Shown: piece after piece, positions 56,201 through 64,000 of the stretch | Position numbering within the stretch: position 1 is the first letter of the stretch | How the letters are laid out: the number at the start of each line of letters is the position of its first letter | Origin: Opisthorchis felineus | Lineage: Eukaryota; Platyhelminthes; Trematoda; Opisthorchiida; Opisthorchiidae | Direction: 5' to 3' | DNA: 64,000 nt | Assembly (NCBI GenBank): GCA_004794785.1 | Contig: SJOL01006586.1 | Location: 1,101,221-1,165,220 of the forward strand | Position numbers and translations under genes: made by a program | The notes under the pieces: model-generated | What the model saw: the letters and a program-made list of their open reading frames with translations, nothing else | Told to the model about the DNA's origin: nothing | The model's database searches: none

Positions 56201-59200
56201 CGAAAGCATAGCCGAACTGGTTCTAACCGTCGCTCAGTCAGCACACCAGGATTGGCTACCATTGTGGGAGATACTGGTTTCCACGCTGAAACGAGCAATA
56301 CAACGGTAAGAGGCGATTCACATGACGCAACAGTCGTATCATTTTTCCTGTCACACAGGATTTTTCTGTCATATAACATCCGCATACATATTCTTATAAC
56401 CGAGTATAAAATCTCACATTCGATAAGCTATTTGAAGCTCTGCATGCTTCAACATAACGCAGAGTTAAATTACCAAATTTTGCATTTTCATCAAACTAAT
56501 AAGCTAGTTTTGTTGAAGGAAACTACTCACAAGGTTGCTCAAAACTGTTCGACAGCCCACTACCGGTTTCGCCATTCTTGGGGCTCATCAGACAGGCGCA
56601 ATCCACAGGTTTCCGAATTGTATGAGATTCGACCAATAGACTCATTTCCACACCAATTGCGCTTTAACGGTAGACTCAGATGAACCACAGCTAAGTTCTT
56701 ATTTTATGATAGGTAGGTTTGAGCACCTGAGAATTTTTGTGAGAGGCCAGCACCAGGTTTAAATGGCTTTCATCCTTTGCTACCAGATCATTGTTTGACC
56801 TCCCCTCCTCGTTTCTATCCTACGCGTAATTGCGTGGAAAAGGCTTTTCGGAGAAGTCGGTCGACCGGCATACGGAGCACGTGACCGAGCTATCACAACC
56901 TATGGGATATGATCTGTTTATTCATCGTAGGAGGGCTATTTCTTCCGAAAACCATTCGACATACTTCAGCATTACTGACCCGATGTTCCCACCAGACTCA
57001 GTCAATACTCCGAAGACATCGGTGGTCAAACAGTAAAAGTACTTTAACGTCTTCAGCGCGCAGCGGCGATCTTTTTGAACCACAGCTGCATTATAAACTC
57101 GATTCTTGGTAGATAAGCTGATATGACGTCCGCGTCACACTCGATGCAGGCTCACAAAAGCTACTCTGGCCTTTCCAAGCCGGATGGAAATATCGTCTTT
57201 GACTGGACTACCGGGACTGACAGCTGCCCAGATAGACAAATTTGTCTACTACACTAATCAGCTCATCCGCGAGCTTAGGGTTCGAGCTCACCCAGTCTTG
57301 CAGCAGTACTCTACGCTTTGCAGGTGTGGGGCGCATGCTAAACATTGAGGCAGGTTTACTTAGATTACTTAATATCGTCTGCATTTCAATGGTGTCGTAT
57401 CCAAGAAGAGCTATGTTTTCTGTATGCTCGATATCTGTGAGCAAATGCCCTGGGAACAGGCATTAAAGTCTGGTAGTGAGTCTTCCATAACCGTATCAGT
57501 GGCGAAGTTGGAGAGGAAACGTGAGAGAGGACACCTTGCCTGACACCAATTGATGTAGTGAACTCCGGGGAGAGCTTCCTGTAGGCCTTCATACTTCCGC
57601 TGGAGGTGGCGTACAGCGCCCTAAGGAGAGTCAAGAATTTATGGGGAGCAAATTTGCTCCACGGACACTGTCATAGTGCCTGCCGGCCCACAGCTTCGAA
57701 GTCAAGAAAAACAATCATCGTTTGCCGATGGAATCTGTGCCGTGGTTCCAGAATCTGTTAAAGGGTGAAAGTGTGATCGATGGATTCTCTTGTAGGACGG
57801 AACCCAGCTTGGTTTTCGTGGATCTGTCTCTCTCTGTGTTCAGTTAGCCTTCGGAAGATAGGACCAGAGTGCGTGCTTGATCCCAGAGCTACGAGATTGA
57901 TGACACGGTGGTTATTTGGTCGGATCAGAAGTCCGACAGACAACTTTGAATGCCGCTAGCATAGCTTGTTTCATATTTTGCCATGCTTCATCCTCTTGCT
58001 CGCCACCGGTACATTGTTGGCTTACCGTAGAGGGTAGTTGAGCCAGTTCAGATTCTTGTACCTGACTGAGATTTGCAAGGTGATAATACGATGATAATAC
58101 GATTTGGGAAATCCTCTAGGCGACGCCTATCCAGCAGTCTCAAGACTGAAATGACTATTGGTGGATAAGCTAAGCCTAATAAATCGGAGGCGGTGGCGAT
58201 TTCAAATAGCCCAGCTGTTCTTTAACTCGTCAACAACACCAAACCAAGAAAGCCGCCGATCAGCGGGAGTCATTGAAGAGGACGACGTCTCAAAAGTTCA
58301 TTCCAATTCCCGATGCCCGTTTCGGTGTGCGGAGTACTTCGAGGATCAGTTTATCTGGCTAGAAGTACTCAGCATAATATCCGCCTTACCAGAAGCTTCA
58401 CAGTGGGATGTGAACTGTTCCCTCCCGACAGGTGTTGAAGCCAAAAATTAAATCAAACTTCTGAAGCGAAACAAAGCATCCGGTACTGACTGTCTTCCCC
58501 TGGTACTGAGAAGAAGGATTCGTTCACAGTCTGGCGAAACTGATACGGAGTCTTTGGAAAATGAATGAAATGCCAGAGGAATGGTGGATAGCTGATTTCG
58601 TTCATCTCTTCAAGGAAAGGTTTCGGTCTGAATGTGAGAATCATCTGGATACCAGTTTAGTCACGATCGCTTCTAAGTTGCCCACAGGTAACATTACGCT
58701 GGCTTTCTGGTACTCGTGAGATGCAGGTTCGTGAAAACCAAGCAGGGTTTCGTCCGGATCGTGGATCCGTTGACTGCATTTTTACCTTACGACAACTGCT
58801 GGAACGCCACCACACCTAAAGTCTGCTAACACCTGTTGTCTTAGATCTAAGAGCATCGGCTTACTCAGGGGATCGGGATACATTGCGGTGATGTCTTTGC
58901 TGTGAAGGTATGCCAAACACTTTCATTACAATTTCCCAGTTATGCAACACTCTTGGGCAGTGAAAGTCTGCGGAGAGTATTCTCCTACGTTCAGCAAAAA
59001 AGGTGTCTGTCAGGGCTACCGTCCCCTTCGGATTAATGGTCGAGGAAACATTCTTTACGTCATTTAAATGTGGCTCGGAGCTTCTTCTTTGGGAAGATTC
59101 TAAAGACTTGGACTATGCAGAGGATCTTGCGTTACTTAGTTCAGATTCCATCCATGTGTCGAATACACTAAGTAATCTAAATACAGTTGCCATGCTGGTT

Positions 59201-62020
59201 TTCACGGGAGACTCACCTGAATCCCACCTGGTTTTCTCGTTTATAGTGTTCAGCTGAATGTGCTGTATATTGTGCGGCGTTAAAAGTGTTCACGTTCGAA
59301 ATAGAGATGCGGTTGTGAAGCTGGTGAGTGTTAGCTTACGAATCGACGGTCAACGGGAAGAAAGTGTTGCCTGACCATCACGTCAACAATTCTGCTTTGT
59401 TTGTCGGATAGATCTGTATCAGAGCGAAGTGGATTTCGCAGACTGCATTCTCAGGATCGCCTCTTCTAATTGTACTAGCAAACCGACAATTTCGATCAAC
59501 ACTAGCGGTTTATTCTAAATCCAGTTGGTTGGCTAATAAATCCACTGAGTAGCGTGTTACGCCAAGGATATTTGCTGCGATATCTCGTGCCAGCTGAAGT
59601 CTCAGACAGCTTCTGTGCAGCACATTCAGTTGAAGAACACCCGTTGGGGCTTTTTTCAGCACCAGTGTATTTTGCCATTTGCGTACGATTTGGTGTTCAA
59701 GTGGAACATAAGCTTGATGGAAACCCGACGAATACATCTATTTGGTGAGCTGCATTTAGTTTGAAACCGATAGTTCGCTGTCGAAGAGTTTTCAGAAATA
59801 CCGCACAGTTAATTGTGCTGAGAAAACAGATTTACTTTTCTGACCAGCTTTTCATTCATGTTTTTCTGTCATCCATGTACATATGGTCATCTAGGTGAAT
59901 AATAATGAATGCGAAAGTACAGTAAGTTTGAGATAAGATGAACAAGTGACTTGAATTTCATTTTGTTTTCACGTTAGATTGGGGATCCCGTTCCCTCTCC
60001 ACGAATAGTGGTTATCCTCGTGGGGAACCTTATTTGACCACATTCACTGTTTGTGGGGACCACTGTATGCTGATATATGGTTTTTTATTCCCTCCCTTCA
60101 TCCTTTTTGACTCTTCCTCCACATTGGACAGTTGTGAAGATTGGTTGCTCACAACGGCATATAAACGGTCCGATTCGGATGGTAATTTTTGTGAACAACT
60201 GGCTGTGGATCCTATGTCGGGGTTACTCTTGGCCAGAGCATGTCAGGCTTTGATCTCTCTATGTCCGTCTATTGGAGCGGCCATCGTGGCTGGAACTGGT
60301 GTAATCGAATCAGCTACAACGAAGCCTAGCGTTAGAACTGCGGACGAATATAAAGACAAAGACAAAAGTGGGGTTGCAAAGTAGGTGTTCCCGTTTGTAT
60401 GCATTTCTGCTTCTACCAACGTTTTAGGCTATTCACTGTCTTTTTCATTGTCACTTTTTATCATAATGACATCATATCCAAGTCTTGCAGATTTGGTGGC
60501 TTTCGGATTCTCCACGAGGGTGGCAAAAAGTTTGGTATAATGGCTGGCTGCCCCTGAGGTGTCCATTATCCTGACAAATTTCGTTGCGTGAGCTATGCCA
60601 AAACGTCATTTTAATTATCTTTATTATGAATGGTATGAGTAATATTAATTATCAATTATTGGCATAAATTGCCGCAGCGCTTGTGTACATATTTTGGGCT
60701 TCCGGTTAGCCTACTCGACTGGCGGTGGTCATGGTGCCATAATTGGCTACTGGTAACCTTGCGTTCGATTTCGCCCTTAGGATCTTTCTATCCAGCATAC
60801 TTCACCTTCGAGATCCCAGATGCCTGTTTGAGACAGTGAATTAATTGTGTTTTTTTCATGAGTAGTTGTGTTGTCCACTACTCTTTCGTATTTCGTTCAT
60901 CATTGTTAGTGTAACATGTGCATGCAGGTCCGACGATGATAGGTTTACTTCAACCTCTGGTAGGTAGTTAAAATCGATAACACTCCGTCACGTTTACCGG
61001 AGCAAGTCATTCTTCAACCTGGAAGAACCATCTTATTTGACTTTCAATGGATGTTTCGTCCTGTCAAGCTTTTCGCCCTTATTGCGAATCAGCAGTACAC
61101 GTCTCACGAAACTCCAGGGGGTTTCGAATCTGCAACCGCCCGACTAATAGTTTGGACACTTAACTGCTTGGCCACGAGCGGCCTAGCAATAGCTGACCTA
61201 TTGTGCTACTTATCCCTCATTCCACATCTCGTGGTCACAGGTGTTGACTGGCTCTTCAAGTGAGGATTTCTTTCTGAGATACTTATGGTTTTTTGATTAC
61301 CCCTCTCCCTATCCATTATAGGCGTGGGTTTTCGTGGTCCGATTTATCCCACTTGCGATCCGTTTGGTCTTCGGTGTGCGCACCCTTACTCGAAACGGCA
61401 GACCGCCTAACACTGGATTGTTTGTGTCATGCGACATTGAGAACTTCTACTACAGACACGTTCTTCCAACGTATGCTCGCTGTTATTTCTCCGACTTCGA
61501 ATGAATCCGTTGCATGTGAAACAGATCAGCGGAACCATCATATAATTCTGCGATTGCTAATAGAGTATGGCGAGTTTGACTATCTGTCGGATGTAGTGAC
61601 GGTGAGTGTTTTTATGCACCTTCGCATGTCACAAGTTTGTATTACTTTCCGCTGACCAGTGACGATTGACTGCTTTCACCACGATTACCATATGCTTTAA
61701 TTGTTAATTGTTTTAAATTAGCTTCCATATTTGTACTCAATGCTGGGTAAATGCGGAGACATGTGGGCTTAAAATCCCATCCTGAGGTAAAAGTTTAATT
61801 CGTATCCCTACACACGTGAGCAGCTGCAAGTGTTTTTTTACCTTTATATGTTGCAGCCATTCGATGATATTCGTCTGGAGCCAGGATCTGCCGAATTTGA
61901 AATGGATGAGAATGCAGTGGCCATTCTGCGAGTACCATCCTCAATTAGTCTACCGCTTCACCAATTGTTACTCTCCACTGTTCGGACAATAGGACAACTA
62001 CTTGTTCACAAGGTTCCCGT
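40761..62020 (+). CDS. COG1: Conserved oligomeric Golgi complex subunit 1 (COG1), 14 exons placed, 3' end outside
   Basis: COG1 is a peripheral subunit of the COG tethering complex that guides intra-Golgi vesicles and keeps glycosyltransferases in place. Exons: 40780-40998, 41032-41102, 41136-41211, 41256-41477, 41515-41601, 42658-42904, 43846-about 44019, about 47903-48243, 50363-50476, 51511-51992, 56183-56305, 60132-60380, 61322-61601 and 61857-62020. Apart from the exon 7/8 junction, all boundaries are GT-AG and phases agree. The joined product is about 940 residues and follows the family along its length, from an N-terminal coiled-coil region ([20 protein letters not shown]) to [16 protein letters not shown]. 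Roughly the last 150-200 residues should lie beyond 62,020, probably outside the window. Confidence is high for identity and lower for exons 7 and 8. Confidence 0.88.
40780..41601 (+). CDS. COG1: COG1 exons 1-5 with micro-introns
   Basis: Exon 1 (219 nt, 73 codons) starts [20 protein letters not shown] and ends SST|GTGGGG. Introns 1 and 2 are each 33 bp (40,999-41,031 and 41,103-41,135), intron 3 is 44 bp (41,212-41,255) and intron 4 is 37 bp. Joined exons read [30 protein letters not shown] and then [20 protein letters not shown], matching the family's AAQIK.LLEIPE.IW region. The tiny introns lack room for a separate branch-point tract. Phase closes exactly at every junction. Confidence 0.9.
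41602..42657 (+). other. COG1 intron 5
   Basis: Several acceptor- and donor-flanked open stretches occur (41,650-41,757, 41,942-42,037, 42,122-42,260), but they do not match COG1, and the family alignment runs directly from exon 5 (EYLRGRK) to exon 6 (VALEQILG). I read them as intron. No transposon was recognised here. Confidence 0.6.
42658..42904 (+). CDS. COG1: COG1 exon 6
   Basis: 247 nt after TATTGTATCCTCACAG, ending AAAG|GTAAGA in phase 1. It reads [13 protein letters not shown], a linker, then [20 protein letters not shown], corresponding to the K.QICSLVELL..TLKQAH helix of animal COG1. A serine- and leucine-rich loop makes it slightly longer than in vertebrates. Confidence 0.85.
42905..43845 (+). 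other. COG1 intron 6
   Basis: No recognised repeat or ORF of note. It ends in TTGTATCCTTCATCAG. Confidence 0.5.
43846..44019 (+). CDS. COG1: COG1 exon 7 (3' end approximate)
   Basis: It completes the split glycine codon from exon 6 and reads [20 protein letters not shown], ending near [13 protein letters not shown], which matches the HLP..I.EF......YL...L..W segment of COG1. Candidate donors lie at 44,005-44,020 (for example TAT|GTCCAT), but none joins exon 8 cleanly in phase, so a small intervening exon may be missing. Confidence 0.7.
44020..45238 (+). other. COG1 intron 7, first part
   Basis: No repeat recognised. An open stretch at 44,095-44,277 has exon-like edges but an unconvincing match to COG1, and is left as intron. 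Confidence 0.4.
45239..45640 (-). mobile_element. RTE-like LINE 3' end in COG1 intron 7
   Basis: The minus strand matches the 3'UTR at 32,270-32,480 in order (GTGGCTAATCGATGTCAGTGG, CAGATTGTCTGATTGAG, CACAATTAAG, GAAGCATCAGTGT) and, before it, the end of the RT ORF ([10 protein letters not shown]). The terminal hairpin is present with one mismatch. 5'-truncated. Confidence 0.7.
45641..45905 (-). mobile_element. Gypsy integrase C-terminal fragment in COG1 intron 7
   Basis: The minus-strand frame reads [20 protein letters not shown], then [19 protein letters not shown] and [14 protein letters not shown]. This is the segment after the catalytic Glu of Ty3/gypsy integrases, ending with the F.(P/V)GD.V motif in altered form (FKPGKSVY). 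It runs in frame into LINE sequence at about 45,640, so the 121-codon ORF is a chimera of two transposons. Confidence 0.65.
45906..47902 (+). other. COG1 intron 7, last part
   Basis: No repeat family of this window was recognised. Frames at 47,522-47,845 are open over about 107 codons but do not match COG1 better than the following exon and lack a GT donor. Confidence 0.4.
47903..48243 (+). CDS. COG1: COG1 exon 8 (5' end approximate)
   Basis: The frame is open from a stop at 47,877 to the donor GCA|GTGAGT at 48,243/48,244. Acceptors are available at 47,902 and 47,936. It reads [20 protein letters not shown], a serine-rich insert, and then [20 protein letters not shown], corresponding to the GLA.IRD..W and LL..P..FWE.LF segments of COG1. 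Confidence 0.75.
48330..48353. repeat. (AG)n microsatellite
   Basis: About twelve uninterrupted AG units in COG1 intron 8. Confidence 0.9.
48500..49620 (-). mobile_element. RTE-like LINE, RT to C-terminus, in COG1 intron 8
   Basis: Minus-strand pieces include [33 protein letters not shown] (the catalytic position degraded to HVDD) and, further on, [23 protein letters not shown] words, in the right order for an RTE-type RT. Many frameshifts. No endonuclease. Confidence 0.7.
50222..50267. repeat. (AT)n microsatellite
   Basis: About 46 bp of alternating A and T in COG1 intron 8, without interruption. The flanking 49,621-50,362 holds nothing else recognised. Confidence 0.95.
50363..50476 (+). 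CDS. COG1: COG1 exon 9
   Basis: 114 nt, phase 0 at both ends, between CCCCGGTCCGTAG and TCA|GTAAGT. It reads [20 protein letters not shown], continuing exon 8 (FLTHIA) as the L.DR...L....F segment of COG1. Confidence 0.85.
50477..51510 (+). other. COG1 intron 9
   Basis: No recognised transposon. A 131-codon minus-strand ORF (50,978-51,373) has no known motif. Confidence 0.4.
51511..51992 (+). CDS. COG1: COG1 exon 10
   Basis: 482 nt from TTTAATTTAG to CAAAA|GTAAGT-type donor, phase 0 in and phase 2 out. It starts [20 protein letters not shown], matching the MSLFLWS segment of the family, and ends [13 protein letters not shown]. The middle, rich in serine and proline, has no vertebrate counterpart that I can align and is probably a disordered insertion. 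Confidence 0.8.
52255..52325 (+). mobile_element. Possible LINE RT C-terminal scrap
   Basis: The frame reads [18 protein letters not shown], resembling the LYGCETW stretch of RTE-type RT. It is too short for certainty. Confidence 0.3.
52374..52536 (+). mobile_element. tRNA-derived SINE, diverged copy
   Basis: Head GAGATAGCTTAGTAACCGG, B box GGTCCGAACCC at 52,407-52,417, then the family's body (GGGCAACCTGATAGTATCTC, CTTCCTTCGGTGGCACGATA) and tail GTTACAGTTGAACGATTA. More diverged than the copy 200 bp downstream. Confidence 0.8.
52738..52945 (+). mobile_element. tRNA-derived SINE, full-length copy with extended head
   Basis: Perfect B box GGTTCGAACCC at 52,812-52,822 and the full family body ending GAGCTGAACGATTTTCGATT. 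The head holds two A-box-like units in a row (GATGGATCAATGGTTAG and CCTCAGTGGTTAGAGC), suggesting either a head duplication or one SINE landing in another. Confidence 0.88.
53110..53280 (-). mobile_element. Penelope-like element fragment (GIY-YIG endonuclease)
   Basis: The minus-strand frame reads [20 protein letters not shown], then [11 protein letters not shown], which has the C.C...YIG..R spacing of Penelope-like GIY-YIG endonucleases. The GIY half is altered (CDAEYIG). No RT is present. A single short fragment within COG1 intron 10. Confidence 0.5.
53460..53599 (-). mobile_element. tRNA-derived SINE, truncated in the tRNA head
   Basis: The minus strand carries the family body in full (CTTGGGCAACCTGGTAGTAT, GGTGGCACGGCAGCTAGGCA, GTTACAGCTGAACGATTTT) and a B box GGTTCAAACCC. 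The sequence stops abruptly at 53,599, just 5' of the B box, so the A box is missing. Confidence 0.85.
53600..55019 (+). other. COG1 intron 10, middle part with a SINE remnant
   Basis: At 54,213-54,307 a SINE body remnant is visible (CATCTGGCAGTATCTAAG, GTATACCGAAATCCTACTGC, AGTTGAACGACTT) without its tRNA head. The rest, including a 99-codon minus-strand ORF at 54,578-54,877, has no recognised content. Confidence 0.5.
55020..55760 (+). mobile_element. RTE-like LINE, RT C-terminus, in COG1 intron 10
   Basis: Plus-strand pieces in order: [31 protein letters not shown], then [20 protein letters not shown] and [20 protein letters not shown], matching the end of RTE-type RT ORFs (L.VFDHRCLR..., GGQ.MTW...). 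Frameshifts throughout. Confidence 0.65.
56183..56305 (+). CDS. COG1: COG1 exon 11
   Basis: 123 nt between TTTTGTGCAG and CG|GTAAGA, phase 2 in and out. The joined product reads [20 protein letters not shown] and [18 protein letters not shown], corresponding to the V..FC..LD.KL...L.DL region. The phase fit with exons 10 and 12 supports it. Confidence 0.8.
56720..58050 (-). mobile_element. RTE-like LINE, uninterrupted reference copy in COG1 intron 11
   Basis: The minus strand carries RT words: [20 protein letters not shown] near 57,830, [13 protein letters not shown] near 57,550, then [14 protein letters not shown] (YADD decayed) and the C-terminal HVLRMP region near 56,880. It is the copy against which the split LINE at 29.6-38.2 kb can be aligned. 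Inactive. Confidence 0.75.
58060..59260 (+). mobile_element. RTE-like LINE, decayed copy in COG1 intron 11
   Basis: Plus-strand order: [15 protein letters not shown] (58,335-58,380), [20 protein letters not shown] (58,720-58,790), [11 protein letters not shown] and [14 protein letters not shown] (59,108-59,150). Its 5' end is almost back to back with the minus-strand copy at 58,050, giving a divergent LINE pair. Confidence 0.7.
59261..60131 (+). other. COG1 intron 11, last part
   Basis: A 75-codon minus-strand ORF (59,510-59,737) is unrecognised. The intron ends at TTCCTCCACATTGGACAG. Confidence 0.4.
60132..60380 (+). CDS. COG1: COG1 exon 12
   Basis: 249 nt, phase 2 in and out, donor AAA|GTAGGT. 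It reads [20 protein letters not shown], then [20 protein letters not shown], the counterpart of the LHSVLFMARLCQSL.ELCP block, which is the clearest COG1 match in the gene. A lysine-aspartate-rich tail ([12 protein letters not shown]) follows. Confidence 0.88.
60381..61321 (+). other. COG1 intron 12 with a tRNA-like segment
   Basis: At 61,119-61,183 the minus strand reads a tRNA-like unit: GTGGCCAAGCAGTTAAG (A-box region) and AGATTCGAAACCC (B-box region) about 30 nt apart. It is probably a SINE head or tRNA pseudogene of a type different from the main SINE family. The rest is AT-rich intron. Confidence 0.45.
61322..61601 (+). CDS. COG1: COG1 exon 13
   Basis: 280 nt from CCCTATCCATTATAG to ACG|GTGAGT, phase 2 in and phase 0 out. 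It reads [20 protein letters not shown], then [14 protein letters not shown], and ends [13 protein letters not shown], aligning with the QVWSS.V...L...F..SLL segment. Confidence 0.85.
61602..61856 (+). other. COG1 intron 13
   Basis: 255 bp with standard GT-AG ends (GTGAGTGTTT and TTATATGTTGCAG). No repeat. Confidence 0.7.
61857..62020 (+). CDS. COG1: COG1 exon 14, last exon found
   Basis: 164 nt, phase 0 in, ending CCCGT|GTGAGT in phase 2. It reads [20 protein letters not shown], then [20 protein letters not shown] and [11 protein letters not shown], matching the W.EL.I.EE......KIRLPAQPS....LF.....I...GGH.LPKV block. The family continues for roughly 150-200 residues after this point. Confidence 0.88.
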
Positions 62021-63675
62021 GTGAGTTTTTTCTCATCGTGCGTCCTGTTCTGCATGTCCTGCTGCTTCGTGTCGACTTTTAGTGGTTTATTCCAATCTAG
62101 TTAATGGACTGTAGGTCGCGTATCACATTGAAGGTTAGTAAGTGTCAGGGTGGGCGTTCACTATTTTCACAATGGAATGGAATTTTTGAAAGCTACAACG
62201 TGTCTCTGATGGACCAAAACAGGCTAGCAATTAAGTTCAGAATACCAGTCCAAACTTTTAAGCCCCATCTAGGGATCCCGGGGTCCCAGTGATGCTAGGA
62301 AAGTATTCCACCAGAATTTTTCCGCCAGAGGTATGATTGCTTCAGTGGACAATGAAATTTGGTGAGCTGCAAAAAGATGAACGTAGATTAGAGTGGTTTT
62401 AGTTTGAGCACATACGCAACAAAATGCGACGTTTTTGGCGCAAAAAGTTTTATTCTACTAGCAAAGGTTTTGCAGCTAAGATCATTGTGCGGCCATGGAA
62501 CCCCGCAGGGTGCGTCTAGACACGAAAAGTACATGTGCACAGAACTATGCGTCCCCAAGGTCACCATCGGTACCACACGTTCCGGATAGCAGGTACGTTG
62601 GCGGAGCTTACCAAACACGGCTTAGCCGCATGCGACCAGCGGAGTAGGCATGAAATTGTTGGCGGCAGGAACATCGTCATTGGCTGGTGAGAACGAACAA
62701 GCGAATGACCATAATTGGCCATTTAGCCATCTCATATATTTACGCAGAAGCTCCATATGTTTGTCCTGACAATACAGCCGTGTCCCGGGTTGTCTGTCGT
62801 CTTATCACGTAGTCTGACAGGCTCAGTTCCGGCGTAACCAATAGACGGCCACCCACGACACAACAGTAAGGAAGACAGCAAGAGGAAATCTAGACACTAA
62901 AGTTGACGGCTTCCTTCATTTCCGTGTAAAGAGTGCCGACGAAAATATGGTAGCCTGTTGATGCAACGGTCTGTTGCTTCGCTACTCGGGGATTCGCTGT
63001 AGCGGTACGTTGCTTCATTTGTGATGCAGGACCATCGCAGGTGTCGACGTTTCTGATCCCTAATTTTCCTCCTCGCGAGGTGCTGCAAACGCTGATAACT
63101 GTGGCGGTCAGATGTTTCATGGTTCGCTGATAAGTTATGATTGGTTGTCTCTGGATCTTCTCCAACCAGTAATATCAACACAGACTGTGTTCAGTCTGTC
63201 AGTCGTGATTCACTTACATCGTTATTGTTGACAAGATGTTCTAGTTCTAGCACTAATTCGCAGACCTTTGAAATTCCAAGTGAGTTATACCCGAAATCAT
63301 AGGAGTAGAATCTTCATTACTTTCAATAAACCGCGGTATCACACATCTAACAACAGGTATTCAACACACGTCCAGACAAAATTATGAGACTTTGTGTCTC
63401 AGTTGCCTCACAGGTATCTGCAAAGGAAGCTTAGAATTATCATAAAAAGTGATGTAGAAGCAGTATAACTGCGAAAACATCAATCGATCTAATGTAACAA
63501 TAAACGTGTGCGCACGACATGCAGTAGAGTGAGTGCTCAAGAGGCAGCCGTGCAAAGTTCGCCTAAATTAGTTCAGCAGCTCAGCGATCAGCACATCGTG
63601 ATGGAGATGGTGTTGGACAAGTGGTTTCGGAGAGAGGATATTTAGAGAGATTGGACGAGGCAGCACACAGAGCTA
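62021..63675 (+). other. Probable COG1 intron 14
   Basis: No exon matching the COG1 C-terminus was found. Short ORFs on both strands lack motifs. Confidence 0.4.
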
Positions 63676-63990
63676 TCATCATCATCATTGGCAGCAACAT
63701 CGAAGAGCACTTGCCCCCCCCCCCCAAGTGCCGTACAGCGAAGTCGGTGTATTTGAATAAAGCCCCATAATGGGAAGAAGAAATGTAGCAAGGGAGGGGA
63801 ACATGAGGCTAGAGTGGCACAAACATTCGAGGCACCCACACTTCCAACACAGTCAGACAATCTGAATGAGAGCATAAACGCCACCGAAGCCGCCATATAT
63901 TTCGGTGCTTTCACCCAAGTACGAAAGGTCTTCACCTTCCCTCCTGGAAGGCGAACACCGTTCATACTTCGTAATATCCATCGTTCCATT
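63676..63990 (-). mobile_element. Possible LINE 3' fragment with GAT-rich tail and C homopolymer
   Basis: On the minus strand the segment ends in a GATGATGATGATG tail at about 63,676-63,690, the same tail type as the other LINEs here, preceded by a 12-nt G run (plus strand C at 63,714-63,725). The 115-codon ORF has no clear RT match, so only the tail supports this call. Confidence 0.35.
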
Positions 63991-64000
63991 CTGTCATGTC

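Noticed and set aside
60690..60790. tRNA-like segment in COG1 intron 12
   Set aside because: A GCGTTCGATTTC word resembles a B box, but the A-box region does not fit.
1..64000. CRISPR arrays, operons, prophage or bacterial genes
   Set aside because: No regularly spaced direct repeats and no clusters of tightly packed ORFs. Genes have GT-AG introns and the content is eukaryotic.

Overview
The window is eukaryotic and looks like a parasitic flatworm genome, most likely a diphyllobothriidean tapeworm. That placement is an inference from four signs. It holds a CsRn1-type Ty3/gypsy element with a Cys-His-Cys-Cys Gag motif and a BEL/Pao element. It carries many 5'-truncated RTE-like and CR1-like LINE fragments and a tRNA-derived SINE family. 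The conserved gene has introns from 33 bp to several kb. Its ORFs are single exons or retrotransposon genes, with no operons and no sign of bacterial or phage organisation.

Layout. 0-3 kb: a LINE 3' end, two SINE copies and, on the minus strand, the first coding exon of a gene for an RRP45/EXOSC9-like exosome subunit; its other exons were not found and probably lie off the left edge. 3-10.5 kb: a graveyard of RTE-like LINE, gypsy and CR1-like LINE fragments, partly in mirror image. 10.5-18.7 kb: mostly anonymous sequence with one unidentified two-exon candidate at 11.75-12.37 kb. 18.7-25.2 kb: a complete BEL/Pao provirus on the minus strand with two near-identical 465-bp LTRs and a 5-bp target duplication, but with two in-frame stops in its integrase region. 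25.2-29.3 kb: anonymous. 29.4-38.2 kb: a nested stack in which one minus-strand LINE is split by a plus-strand LINE and then by a CsRn1-like gypsy element with intact gag and pol and a canonical -1 frameshift heptamer. 38.5-40.7 kb: a SINE and more LINE pieces.

40.78 kb to at least 62.0 kb: a COG1 (conserved oligomeric Golgi complex subunit 1) gene on the plus strand. Fourteen exons were placed from splice sites, phase continuity and similarity to the COG1 family; the C-terminal part continues beyond the window. Its first introns are 33, 33 and 44 bp, while later ones reach several kb and are filled with LINE fragments, SINEs, a gypsy integrase fragment and a Penelope-like GIY-YIG fragment. 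The two host genes are unrelated in function: RNA processing or decay in the exosome, and intra-Golgi vesicle tethering. Both have a pyrimidine-rich AG splice acceptor 13-20 nt before the start codon, as expected for spliced-leader trans-splicing or a 5'UTR intron.

The most interesting signals are the gag-pol frameshift signal, the extended LTR ends of the gypsy element, a conserved 3'-terminal hairpin shared by the RTE-like LINE copies, the micro-introns, and the unidentified exon pair at 11.75-12.37 kb.
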